Positions 36,501-44,874 of a DNA stretch of 64,000 bases are shown in pieces. The stretch is from positions 45,977 to 109,976 of the forward strand of contig NZ_JAAVIY010000010.1 in assembly GCF_014748335.1 (NCBI RefSeq), in the 5' to 3' direction. Position 1 is the stretch's first letter, and every line of letters starts with the position of its first letter. The position numbers were made by a program, and so were the translations under genes. The notes beneath the pieces were generated by a model that saw only the letters and a program-made list of their open reading frames with translations, made no database searches and was not told the origin of the DNA. This stretch comes from Flavobacterium selenitireducens (GTDB lineage Bacteria > Bacteroidota > Bacteroidia > Flavobacteriales > Flavobacteriaceae).

Positions 36501-39500
36501 TGTCCTGGCGGAAGCGCGACCGTCACCTTTACCGGAACTCCGAATGCTACGGTCTCGTATACCGTTAACGGAGGATCCGTCCAAACGATTTTGCTCAATG
36601 CCGGAGGCACTGCCTCGATTACCGCAACATATGATGTGATGACCGTTTTCCAATTGGTGAATGTTGCAGTAGGAGGAACGGCGGGATGTTCACAACCGAT
36701 TTCAGGGTCTGTTGTGATTAGCGTCGTGCAACCACCTGTCGTCACGATTTCGAGTAATGTCGCTATCTGCCCGGGCGACAGCGCGACGGTCACGTTTACG
36801 GGAGATCCGAATACGGTAGTGAGTTATACCGTGAACGGAGGTCCGATCCAAACCATAACACTCGACGCGTCGGGAGTCGCGACGATCACACAAACCTATT
36901 TGGTCACAACGGTCTATACGCTTGTGAACGCGACTAATTCGGGAACGCCTGCCTGTACGCAGCCTGTCTCGGGAACGATCACAATCACGGTTCTTACCGC
37001 GCCGACCGCGACCATTGCGGCGGACGCGACGATCTGCCCCGGCGAATCCGCTACGGTAACTTTTACCGGAACGCCTGGCGCCATTGTTACCTACACGGTA
37101 AACGGAGGTCCGAACCAGACGATCACACTCGATGCAAACGGATTGGCTACAATCACACAAACCTATTCCACTACGACCCTCTACGCTTTGGTAAGCGCTG
37201 CCACGCCGGGAACTCCGGGCTGTTCGCAAGCGGTTTCCGGCACGGTCACGATCACGGTTTTGACGCCGCCGACCGCATCTATTGCTTCCGACCAAACGAT
37301 TTGCGCCGGGCAATCTGCTACCGTTACCTTTACGGGTACGCCTGGAGCAATTGTTACCTACACCATAAACGGTGGCCCGAACCAGACGATTGCACTCAAC
37401 GCCCTGGGAACTGCGACCATCACTCAGGTTTACACAGACACGACGGTGTACACCTTGATCAGCGTATCCGTTACAGGCGGGTCGGGATGTCCTCAAAATA
37501 TCGGCGGAACCGTTACGATAACGGTCGTTCAATTGCCGACGGCGGCGATCGCGATTAATGGAAGCGCTACAATCTGCTCCGGCACTTCTGCGACGATTGT
37601 CTTCACGGGAACGCCAAATGCCATCGTGACCTATACCGTCAATAACGGCCCGAACCAAACCATTATCCTTGATGGTACAGGTTCGGCTACGATCACACCG
37701 ACGCTGACGGGAACTTCGACTTACACTTTGGTCAGTGCGAGCATCGGAAGTTGTTCCCAGCCATTGACCGGAACCGTTACTGTTACCGTCACGCCATCCC
37801 CGAATGCTGGCAATGACGTCGCCAGTGCCAATATCTGTTCAGGTGGCAATCCTATCGATCTTTTCACATTGCTCGGATCCCAGGCCCAACCAGGAGGAAG
37901 CTGGTCTCCCGCTTTGGCTAGTGGAACGGGCGTTTTTGATCCGGACGTTGATGCGGCGGGAACTTACGTTTATACGGTAGGAGCGAGCGGACAATGCCCG
38001 GCTGACAGCGCCTCGGTGACCGTGACCATCGTTCCTCCGGTAAATGCCGGAGATGACGCGGTGCTTGCTGTTTGCTCGAATGACGACGTTGTCGATCTAT
38101 TTACCTTGTTAGGGACTAATGCTCAAACCGGAGGCGTTTGGTCGCCGGCGTTGGCAAGTGGGACAGGCGTTTTCGATCCATCGATAGATCCATCCGGAAC
38201 CTATACTTATACGATTTCCGGCAATGCAAGTTGCGGAAACGACAGTGCTTCTGTAATCGTCACCGTCACACCAGGGCCTGACGCAGGCGAGGACGGCAGC
38301 ATCACATTTTGTCTCGACAGCGCCGCGGCCGATCTTTTCACGGCTTTGAACGGCACGCCTCAAACAGGAGGAACGTGGTCACCTGCTTTGGCGAGCGGCA
38401 CGGGCGTTTTCAACCCGGCGGTTGACGCTCCAGGCGTTTATACCTATACGTTTGTCGGAACGCAGCCTTGCGACAACGATTCGGCTACGGTAACGGTAAC
38501 CGTAAATCCGATTCCCGACGCGGGCCAGGACGGAACGGCGATTTTGTGTACGAGTTACGCACCGGTCGACCTGATCACTTTTCTTGGAGGAACGCCTCAA
38601 CCGGGCGGTGCCTGGACGCCGGCACTTGCAAGTGGAACCGGAGTTTTCGATCCGGCGGTGGATGCTCCCGGACTTTATACGTATACGATCGGCGGCGGAT
38701 TGTGCGCAACCGATACGGCGACGGTCAATGTCTCAGTGTTTACCGCACCGAATGCGGGAGCCGACTCAAGCGCCGCGGTTTGTCTGACGGTAACTTCGCT
38801 TGACCTGACTACATTGCTCGACGGCACACAGGATGCCGGAACTTTCACGGATGATAATGCCACGGGCGCTCTCACCGGGACGATTTTCAATCCATCGCTG
38901 GCCGGGCCGGGAACTTATCAATTTACGTATTCGGTAGTTGGAGGTACGGCGCCTTGCGATTCGGATACCGCCATTGTAACGGTAACCGTAGATCCTCAAC
39001 CAAATGCGGGAACATCTACCGGAACTGCCACGGTTTGCGCTTCTTTCGGGCTGTTCGACCTCTTTACGTTGCTCAATGGCGAACAAGCCGGGGGAACCTG
39101 GACCGATCAGGACGGAATAGCGATAATCAACCCTGTCGACCTCACACTTGTCGCTCCGGGAACGTACAGCTTTACCTACACAGTGACGAATTCTTGCGGA
39201 ACCGATTCGGAAACCGTCGAGTTGACGATCAGCCCGAATCCTAACCTTACGAATGCCAACATACAAGTCGTAACGCCTGTTTGTGCCGGACAACCGGTTG
39301 TGGTAAATTTCAGTGGCATGTCAGATGGCGCTTACACGATCAATTACAGTTTGACGGGAAGTAATGTGCTGGCCAACCAGGTCGCGCTTTTGACGATAGC
39401 GTCGGGCAATGGCGGCATTTCTGTTCCGGGATCGTCGGTGCCGAACATCGGAAGTACGACGATCACGTTCAACAGCATACTCAATAATGCCACGGGTTGC

Positions 39501-40712
39501 GACGTGACGCTCACAGGAGTGTCGGCAACATTTATCGTGAACCCGCTGCCGACGTTCGAAAACGCCACGATGACCGCGACGACGGTGTGTTTCGGCAACG
39601 ACGTCATCGTGACTATCGCCAACGCTACTGCAATTCCTGACGGACAATACGTATTCAATTACACAATCGTAGGTTTGACGCCTCCTGACGGAAACTCCGG
39701 TATCGTAAACGTCATCGGCGGACAGGCAACCTTTGCGGTTCCGGCCGGGTCGATTGATGTCGCAGGTAATTTTACTATCGTGATCACGGGAATCGTCGGA
39801 CAAGGAAATTCATGTGGAAACAGTTCGGCTACGATTTCGGCCGATTTTACCGTGAATGCGGTTCCTAGCCTTGCCAATGCCGACATGAGCGCCACCGACG
39901 CCTGTTTCGGTTTCGGGTCTACCGTGACCATTACCGGAATCGATGCTGCCGACGGAACATATTCGATAACCTATGCCATTTCCGGTGCCAATACCGGAAC
40001 CGCAACGCTTGATGTCGCGATCGTATCGGGAGAGACGACATTCGACATTCCGGCGAACACGCTTGTGAATCTCGGCCAGACGAGCATAACGGTCACGGCA
40101 ATCATCGGCGCGTCTTCACCTTGTGCTGGCATCGTCGACCCTACGTTTGTCGCAACTTTTGAAGTCACGCAACCGGGAACGCCGGTTTTGGAAGACAAGG
40201 GCAATGAATTCTGCGGACGCGACAATCCTACGATCGCCGATCTGAGCGCCAATATCGAAGGCGGACAATCCGTGGTTTGGTATGATGCTTTGACCGGCGG
40301 GAATGCATATGCCCCAACGGATTTGCTGGTTCACGGCACGACTTATTACGCCGAGTTTGCTGACTCGAATTGCAGCGGGGCCGTACGTCTTGCCATAACG
40401 GTAGACCTTACCGTTTGTACCGATTTGCTTATTCCGGACGGGTTTTCGCCCAACGGGGACGGTATCAACGACGATTTTGACATCGTGAACCTACGCGATT
40501 TGTATCCGAATTTCAAACTCGAAATTTTCAACCGCAACGGAAACGTGTTGTACAAAGGCAACGCGGGAACGCCAAACTGGGACGGAACCGCGTCTCAGGG
40601 CGGGATTACGGTAGGGAATGGCGTTGTGCCGACAGGCGTCTATTTCTTTATACTGAATTTCAACGACGGTACGCGCAAACCGCTGCAAGGAAGGGTTTAC
40701 CTTAACAGATGA
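33543..40712 (+). CDS. Giant repeat adhesin with T9SS type B (gliding-motility-associated) C-terminal domain
   Basis: A 2389-residue exported protein. The signal peptide starts MRKTTFAELTYVFLIGFLVF. About three Ig-like modules (40-350) are followed by 12 tandem repeats of about 89 residues (351-1416, each with CxGxxATVTFTGTP and YTVNGGPNQTI), six repeats of about 80 residues (1417-1896, PALASGTGVF), and three of about 105 residues (1897-2210, up to FEVT). The C-terminal domain holds LLIPDGFSPNGDGIND and ends YFFILNFNDGTRKPLQGRVYLNR-like. The type B domain directs export by T9SS. The SprF/PorP- and OmpA-like genes directly downstream match SprB-type surface adhesin operons. An upstream in-frame ATG at 33411 is rejected because the signal peptide begins at 33543. 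Confidence 0.93.
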   Translation: MRKTTFAELTYVFLIGFLVFAGCLPAFAQCPTIADNTQSFCDVQSPTIESLAVTNNGGGVVWYATATSTTPIPAGTELVNGEDYFVDNSSGSCSPRQSVVVTIYTRPTGLNFQGVCVDDPANATIANLQATGNNIRWYSSVTGGSPLPSTHVLTDNTFYYASQTNPDTGCETSRFSVLVNIGMVPVPVGPAIQQFCNLPGNTPTVANLTPNGSGYNWYATPTSVVVLPPSTPLVNGGTYYATSVDPPCESINRLEVTVQLISPNNAGTDGTFQLCQSETTTSGPVNLFNFLGGSPNATGNWTGPFPTTNGHLGTLNLSGLTVAGSPYIFTYAVGSTLCPQDDATVTITVLPMPTATVAANQNICSGQTATVTFTGTPNATITYTVNGGPNQTIVLNASGTATITQAYTITTTYTLVSVTSTGATPCSQTLSSSITITVQPTPTATIASDQSVCLGQPATVTITGTPNATVSYTINGGAVQTIVLNTSGIGTITGTYSVNTTIALVGIVTAGSPSCSQSLTGSVLITIIQPPTASISSSTNVCPGGQATVTFTGTPNATVGYTVNGGPVQTILLNALGTASITTTYTITTVYALVNVTTGGATACVQPVSGTITITVLPIPTASITANQTVCPGSSATVTFTGTPGATITYTVNGGPNQTITLDASGTATLTNTYFVTTTITLVSAVSAGTPSCSGPISGSVVIMVVPPPTVSIASNQTICSGQQATITFTGTPNAVVSYTVNGGPVQTITLSASGVASITQTFSATTTFTLISAATGGSPSCSQAQNGSVTITVIQPPTVSITSNQTICSGQSATVTFTGTPGATVTYTVNGGPNQTVVLNTSGVATITGNYTVTTTFTLVSISVAGPTTCVQPISGAIVITVLELPVATIASSQTICSGQSATVTFTGTPGAIVTYTVNGGPNQTIILDASGTATISQVYTTTTVYALVGVSTSGTPACSQPQSGTITITVVQPPTASIAANATICPGGSATVTFTGTPNATVSYTVNGGSVQTILLNAGGTASITATYDVMTVFQLVNVAVGGTAGCSQPISGSVVISVVQPPVVTISSNVAICPGDSATVTFTGDPNTVVSYTVNGGPIQTITLDASGVATITQTYLVTTVYTLVNATNSGTPACTQPVSGTITITVLTAPTATIAADATICPGESATVTFTGTPGAIVTYTVNGGPNQTITLDANGLATITQTYSTTTLYALVSAATPGTPGCSQAVSGTVTITVLTPPTASIASDQTICAGQSATVTFTGTPGAIVTYTINGGPNQTIALNALGTATITQVYTDTTVYTLISVSVTGGSGCPQNIGGTVTITVVQLPTAAIAINGSATICSGTSATIVFTGTPNAIVTYTVNNGPNQTIILDGTGSATITPTLTGTSTYTLVSASIGSCSQPLTGTVTVTVTPSPNAGNDVASANICSGGNPIDLFTLLGSQAQPGGSWSPALASGTGVFDPDVDAAGTYVYTVGASGQCPADSASVTVTIVPPVNAGDDAVLAVCSNDDVVDLFTLLGTNAQTGGVWSPALASGTGVFDPSIDPSGTYTYTISGNASCGNDSASVIVTVTPGPDAGEDGSITFCLDSAAADLFTALNGTPQTGGTWSPALASGTGVFNPAVDAPGVYTYTFVGTQPCDNDSATVTVTVNPIPDAGQDGTAILCTSYAPVDLITFLGGTPQPGGAWTPALASGTGVFDPAVDAPGLYTYTIGGGLCATDTATVNVSVFTAPNAGADSSAAVCLTVTSLDLTTLLDGTQDAGTFTDDNATGALTGTIFNPSLAGPGTYQFTYSVVGGTAPCDSDTAIVTVTVDPQPNAGTSTGTATVCASFGLFDLFTLLNGEQAGGTWTDQDGIAIINPVDLTLVAPGTYSFTYTVTNSCGTDSETVELTISPNPNLTNANIQVVTPVCAGQPVVVNFSGMSDGAYTINYSLTGSNVLANQVALLTIASGNGGISVPGSSVPNIGSTTITFNSILNNATGCDVTLTGVSATFIVNPLPTFENATMTATTVCFGNDVIVTIANATAIPDGQYVFNYTIVGLTPPDGNSGIVNVIGGQATFAVPAGSIDVAGNFTIVITGIVGQGNSCGNSSATISADFTVNAVPSLANADMSATDACFGFGSTVTITGIDAADGTYSITYAISGANTGTATLDVAIVSGETTFDIPANTLVNLGQTSITVTAIIGASSPCAGIVDPTFVATFEVTQPGTPVLEDKGNEFCGRDNPTIADLSANIEGGQSVVWYDALTGGNAYAPTDLLVHGTTYYAEFADSNCSGAVRLAITVDLTVCTDLLIPDGFSPNGDGINDDFDIVNLRDLYPNFKLEIFNRNGNVLYKGNAGTPNWDGTASQGGITVGNGVVPTGVYFFILNFNDGTRKPLQGRVYLNR
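34593..37792 (+). repeat. Array of 12 coding repeats, about 267 bp each
   Basis: Near-identical blocks within the adhesin gene. Each encodes an Ig-like module with a central GTPxAxVxYTVNGGP motif. DNA conservation is strongest around the segment coding for ATVTFTGTP. Such arrays expand and contract by recombination. Confidence 0.9.
37793..39232 (+). repeat. Array of six coding repeats, about 240 bp each
   Basis: This second repeat family follows the first in the adhesin gene. Modules share PNAGxD near the start and, in the first four, PALASGTGVFDP with GTYTYT. The last two have diverged. Confidence 0.85.
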
Positions 40713-40719
40713 CGAGTAA

Positions 40720-41667
40720 ATGAGTCCAAGATTCAAACATATAATCCAAATCCTTATCGCATTTTGCGGAGCGGCCGGTTTTGCGCAACAAGATCCCCAG
40801 TTCACGCATTATATGTACAATATGAGCGTGATCAACCCGGCTTATGCGACCGACAATCCCGGGACGATAAGCCTTGGCGGATTATATCGCACGCAATGGG
40901 TCGGTGCGGTGGGAGCGCCAAAAACGGTAACGGCTTTCGTGCATGCGCCGATCGCGAGTAGGCTTGAGGCGGGAATTTCCGTTGTCAGCGACGAGATTGG
41001 GGACGTGGTCAAAGAAAACAATCTGTTTGCGGACATCGCCTATGTGATTCCGGTTTCGGAAAACAACAAATTGTCGTTTGGCGTAAAGGCCGGCGCGACG
41101 TTTTTCAACGCCAACTTCAACGGTTTCCAATATTCGGATACCGATCCCGATCCCGCTTTTGCGAACAACATAGACCGTGTTTTTCCGAATGTCGGAGTTG
41201 GAACGTATTTCTTCGGGGAAAATTATTACCTCGGATTGTCTGTCCCGAACTTATTGCGCACCAAGCACCTCGAACACCAGGACGCGATCAAGACGATAGG
41301 CGTTGAGGAAGTCCACTATTTTTTTACCGGTGGTTATGTTTTTACGCTGTCCGACGACTGGCGACTCAAGCCGGCCACGATGGTAAGAGCGGTCAAAGGC
41401 GCCCCGATGGCATTTGACGTCACGCTGAACACGTTGGCTTACAATCGCTTTGAATTGGGAGCAGGTTACCGCATTGGTGATTCGGTAAGCGGCCTTGTCG
41501 GATTTTACGCAACTCCGGATCTTCGCATCGGATACTCTTACGATTACACGCTGACGAACCTCGGCAATTTCAATTCCGGGACGCACGAGATATTTTTGTT
41601 GTGGGATATCAATCTCGACGACATTTTTGGAGGGAAAGGCTTCGATAAATCGCCTCGATTCTTTTAA
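40720..41667 (+). CDS. PorP/SprF family outer-membrane protein
   Basis: A 315-residue beta-barrel-like protein with signal peptide (HIIQILIAFCGAAGFA) and the family start QQDPQFTHYMYNMSVINPAYA. Later segments alternate in beta strands (LSFGVKAGATFFN, DLRIGYSYDYTLTNL) and GTHEIFLLWDI lies near the end. In Flavobacterium johnsoniae SprF is needed to export the SprB adhesin; members pair with type B substrates. It lies 7 bp after the giant adhesin gene, so it is probably dedicated to that protein. Confidence 0.93.
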   Translation: MSPRFKHIIQILIAFCGAAGFAQQDPQFTHYMYNMSVINPAYATDNPGTISLGGLYRTQWVGAVGAPKTVTAFVHAPIASRLEAGISVVSDEIGDVVKENNLFADIAYVIPVSENNKLSFGVKAGATFFNANFNGFQYSDTDPDPAFANNIDRVFPNVGVGTYFFGENYYLGLSVPNLLRTKHLEHQDAIKTIGVEEVHYFFTGGYVFTLSDDWRLKPATMVRAVKGAPMAFDVTLNTLAYNRFELGAGYRIGDSVSGLVGFYATPDLRIGYSYDYTLTNLGNFNSGTHEIFLLWDINLDDIFGGKGFDKSPRFF

Positions 41668-41672
41668 AACCT

Positions 41673-43553
41673 ATGAAGAAAATAGTTTTAGCCATATTGA
41701 CTCTTTTGATAAGCACCGCTGCCGTCGCCCAAAAAGCCAACAAGCGCAAAGCCGACGCATTGTTCCAAAAGCGGTCGTATCTCAAGGCGGCCCAAATGTA
41801 CGAGCAGCTTAAGCCTACCGTTGAAATCCTCCAAAACCTCGGTGATTGCTACTACAACAATTACATGATGAAGGACGCCACGCGCGCCTATGCCCAATTG
41901 TACCTGACCAAAAAAGAAACGGACAGTATCGATAAAGAATACCTGTTTAAATATTCCCACGCTTTGATGGGAATCGAAAGTTACCAGCGAGCCGATTCCG
42001 TGATGGCGGTTTACCTCGGTTTTCCTGTCGACACGCCAAAGTTCAAGGCGAACCTCCAGTTCAACGTCCCTTATGATTATGTGATCCAGCCGATGGCCAA
42101 GAACACCGGCAACGGCGATTTCGGATTGTCGTTCAACGGCGATAAGGTGGTGTTTGCGTCGTATCGGACAGCCCAGGGAAATTACACCTGGAATGAAAAA
42201 CCGTATCTCGACCTGTTCGAGGCCGTCGTCGACGAAAACGAGCAACTCAAACGCGTGACGCCTTTTCCTAAGGAGATCAATTCCAAGACGCATGAGAGCT
42301 CGGCTACATTTTCTCCCGATGGACGTTTTATGTATTTCAACCGAACCGGCGACAAACAAGTGGAAGTGGGAGACGATAAATTTGCGACGCTTCGTTTGAT
42401 GCGGGCCGAATTCGTCGAAGGAAAATGGACGAACGTGACCGATCTCCCAATCAACGACAATACGTTTTCGACCGAACATCCGGTGTTGTCCAAAGACGGC
42501 AGGCGATTGTATTTTTCGAGCGATCGTCCCGGAGGGGAAGGCTCGTTCGATATTTATTATTCGGAGGTAGCCGAAGATGGAACGCTCGGCCAGCCGCAAA
42601 ATCTCGGAAACGTCATCAACAGCAAACACCGAGAACAATTTCCGTTTCTTTCGGAAGACGGAAAGGTGTTGTATTTCGCCTCGGACGGTCACCAGGGAAT
42701 GGGCGGCCTCGATATCTTTTACAGCCGCAATTACGAAACCGGATGGGACAAACCCGTCAACCTCGGGGAAACCATCAATTCCAGCGCCGATGATTTTGCG
42801 TACGTCGTGAACGAAAAAACCGATAAGGGTTATCTTTCCTCAAACCGAAACAAAGGAACCGACAACCTTTACAGCTTCGTGAGGTTCGAGAACGAGGCCA
42901 GTTATATGGTCGAAGGCGAAGTGCGCGACAAGAATACCAAAAACCTGTTGCCGGGGACGACCGTCTCGTTGTTCGACGAAAACAACAATCTCGTCGGAAC
43001 CATGGTCGTTGGTGAGAAGGCCGACTACGTGTTCAAGACGCAGCCCAATAAAAAGTATCGGATCGAGGCCGTCAAGGATTTCTACATTCCGCATAGCGAA
43101 GAATTCACGACGAACGAGGAAGGCAAGATGCGCTACACGATCGAGCTTTTCGTCGAGTGTTACGACGATGCCGAGGAAATCATCACGAGACGTGACGACG
43201 GAAAGGTGCAAATCCAGATGGAGAACATCTACTTCGACCTGAACAAATGGGAGATCAAGCCGGAAGCAGCGGGCGTGCTCAATACGTTGTACGATTTGCT
43301 CGTGAAATATCCGTCGATGGAAATCGAACTCGGAGCACACACCGATACGCGTGCGACGAATACCTATAATCTTGTCCTGGCCAACCGACGCGCGAATGCC
43401 GCCGTTGATTATCTGGCCAACAAAGGCATCGAACGCAAGCGCATGAAAGCCAAAGGATACGGAGAAGAACTGCCGCTGATCAAATGCGGGGACAATTGCA
43501 CCGAACAGGAACACTCGATCAACCGCCGTTGCGAGTTCATTATTCTGAAATAA
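41673..43553 (+). CDS. OmpA-family lipid/peptidoglycan-linked protein with WD40-like propeller
   Basis: A 626-residue protein with signal peptide MKKIVLAILTLLISTAAVA. Then come TPR-like helices (about 20-120) and a PD40 beta-propeller (about 140-400, with repeated FSPDGRFMYFN, LSKDGRRLYFSSDRPGG and LSEDGKVLYFASDG). A carboxypeptidase-regulatory-like domain (about 415-480) precedes the C-terminal OmpA domain (NIYFDLNKWEIKPEA, ELGAHTDTRATNTYN, NRRANAAVDYL, NRRCEFIIL). It starts 5 bp after the PorP/SprF gene and completes the adhesin-SprF-OmpA trio. It probably links the export apparatus to peptidoglycan. Confidence 0.94.
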   Translation: MKKIVLAILTLLISTAAVAQKANKRKADALFQKRSYLKAAQMYEQLKPTVEILQNLGDCYYNNYMMKDATRAYAQLYLTKKETDSIDKEYLFKYSHALMGIESYQRADSVMAVYLGFPVDTPKFKANLQFNVPYDYVIQPMAKNTGNGDFGLSFNGDKVVFASYRTAQGNYTWNEKPYLDLFEAVVDENEQLKRVTPFPKEINSKTHESSATFSPDGRFMYFNRTGDKQVEVGDDKFATLRLMRAEFVEGKWTNVTDLPINDNTFSTEHPVLSKDGRRLYFSSDRPGGEGSFDIYYSEVAEDGTLGQPQNLGNVINSKHREQFPFLSEDGKVLYFASDGHQGMGGLDIFYSRNYETGWDKPVNLGETINSSADDFAYVVNEKTDKGYLSSNRNKGTDNLYSFVRFENEASYMVEGEVRDKNTKNLLPGTTVSLFDENNNLVGTMVVGEKADYVFKTQPNKKYRIEAVKDFYIPHSEEFTTNEEGKMRYTIELFVECYDDAEEIITRRDDGKVQIQMENIYFDLNKWEIKPEAAGVLNTLYDLLVKYPSMEIELGAHTDTRATNTYNLVLANRRANAAVDYLANKGIERKRMKAKGYGEELPLIKCGDNCTEQEHSINRRCEFIILK

Positions 43554-43585
43554 GAAAGTTGTTGTTAATTTATAGTAGTTTAAAG

Positions 43586-43613
43586 TGAAAGGCCGCCTGG
43601 GAAAGCGGCTTTT
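43586..43613 (+). terminator. Terminator of the adhesin operon
   Basis: GCCGC (43592-43596) pairs with GCGGC (43605-43609), extended by AAAG/CTTT with a one-base bulge, and followed by a T-rich stretch. Confidence 0.65.
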
Positions 43614-43713
43614 CTATTTTTGATGTTCGTTATTTGTCGAATTTTTTATGTTCCTCAGACGAACAAATTACCAACCAAACCGAACGGAACCAAGCCTTGC
43701 CGAAAAGTCATAC

Positions 43714-44874
43714 ATGAAAACAATCGATACAATTTATTTTTTCTTCGGATTGTGGATGTTGCGCAATCTCGTCGTCTTGCTGCATGAAATCGGGCATGCT
43801 GTTCCTACTTTGCTGTTGACGCGCCAAAAGACGACCATTTTTTTGGGCTCGTACGGCATTCCGACGAAAGGAGGACGGCGGTTTTCCATAGGTAAACTGG
43901 AAATTTGGTTTACGACCGATTTTCTGTGGAATACGGGCATGTGCAGTTCCGAGGCGACGGACATGAGCCGACGCGACCAGATCATCCAGACTTTGTGCGG
44001 GCCGCTGCTGCCGTTAGCGATCGCAACTGCGGTTTTCTTTACAGCCGGACGCTTTGCGATAAGCGGCGTGACATTGGGATTGCTGTTCTTATTTCTCGTG
44101 ATCGCCGTAATTGATACGTGCTACAACTTGTTGCCTCGCGAAAGACCGGTTCGGCTCACGGACGGAACAACGACCTTCAACGACGGGAAACAGCTGCAGC
44201 AAGTTTTTCGCGAAAAAAAATTCCAAAAGATCTATCGGGACGGAATATCGGCTTTCGAAACAGGAGATTATGCGCGGGCATTGCATCTGTTCGGCATTTT
44301 GGTCAATGCTGACTATACAAACATTTCCGTTTTCAGGTTGCTTACGTACGCGGCCTTGGCGCTTAGACGTCATGAAAATGTGAAAAGTTGGGCCGAGAGA
44401 ACGCTTGAATTCGACGAAGTGGAGGCAAACGATTATATCAACGCGGGCCTGGCACATTCCCGTCTGGAGGAAATGGAGCAAGCCATTGCGTATTACGACA
44501 AATCGTTGGAGCTTTTACCGGGAAATCCGACCAGCCTCAACAACAAAGGGTATTCGCTGGCCGAAATGGGTCGGTTCGAACAAGCCGAAGCGGTCTTGTC
44601 TCTTGCGATTGCCGCTGACGCCGACTATGCTTATCCACACAATAACCGGGCATACGTCAAAATCATGACCGGACGTTTTGAAAGCGCTTTGTCCGATCTC
44701 GAAAAATCGATGCGACTCGACGATTCCAATGCGTTCGTTTACCGAAATTTCGGGTTGTATTACTTGAAAAACGGGAATAAAACCGAAGCGCTGCGTTTTC
44801 TTGAGAAAGCCAGGTCGCTCAATCCGGAAACGGAACGCGTCGATTTATATCTGCAGGAAGCCAGCCAGTTTTAA
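43714..44874 (+). CDS. Membrane M50-like metalloprotease domain fused to TPR repeats
   Basis: A 386-residue protein. The N-terminal membrane part contains VVLLHEIGHAVPTLLL, an HExxH zinc motif inside a hydrophobic helix, as in M50 site-2-type proteases. Further helices (LLPLAIATAVFFTAG, LGLLFLFLVIAVIDT) and NLLPRERP follow; the last loosely resembles the third-ligand region of M50 enzymes. From about residue 170 there are at least five TPR units (YINAGLAHSRLEEMEQAIAY, SLNNKGYSLAEMGRFEQAEA). The start at 43714 is favoured over 43648 by the hydrophobic N-terminus. It overlaps convergent lysA by 4 bp. Whether it is a protease is untested; the third zinc ligand is not certain. Confidence 0.7.
   Translation: MKTIDTIYFFFGLWMLRNLVVLLHEIGHAVPTLLLTRQKTTIFLGSYGIPTKGGRRFSIGKLEIWFTTDFLWNTGMCSSEATDMSRRDQIIQTLCGPLLPLAIATAVFFTAGRFAISGVTLGLLFLFLVIAVIDTCYNLLPRERPVRLTDGTTTFNDGKQLQQVFREKKFQKIYRDGISAFETGDYARALHLFGILVNADYTNISVFRLLTYAALALRRHENVKSWAERTLEFDEVEANDYINAGLAHSRLEEMEQAIAYYDKSLELLPGNPTSLNNKGYSLAEMGRFEQAEAVLSLAIAADADYAYPHNNRAYVKIMTGRFESALSDLEKSMRLDDSNAFVYRNFGLYYLKNGNKTEALRFLEKARSLNPETERVDLYLQEASQF

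Noticed and set aside
33399..40252. Many minus-strand ORFs (up to 323 residues) in the adhesin gene
   Set aside because: They repeat the period of the adhesin repeats and have Arg/Ser-rich, non-protein-like composition.
41688..42692. 334-residue antisense ORF over the OmpA-family gene
   Set aside because: Shadow of a certain gene with clear motifs in the other strand.
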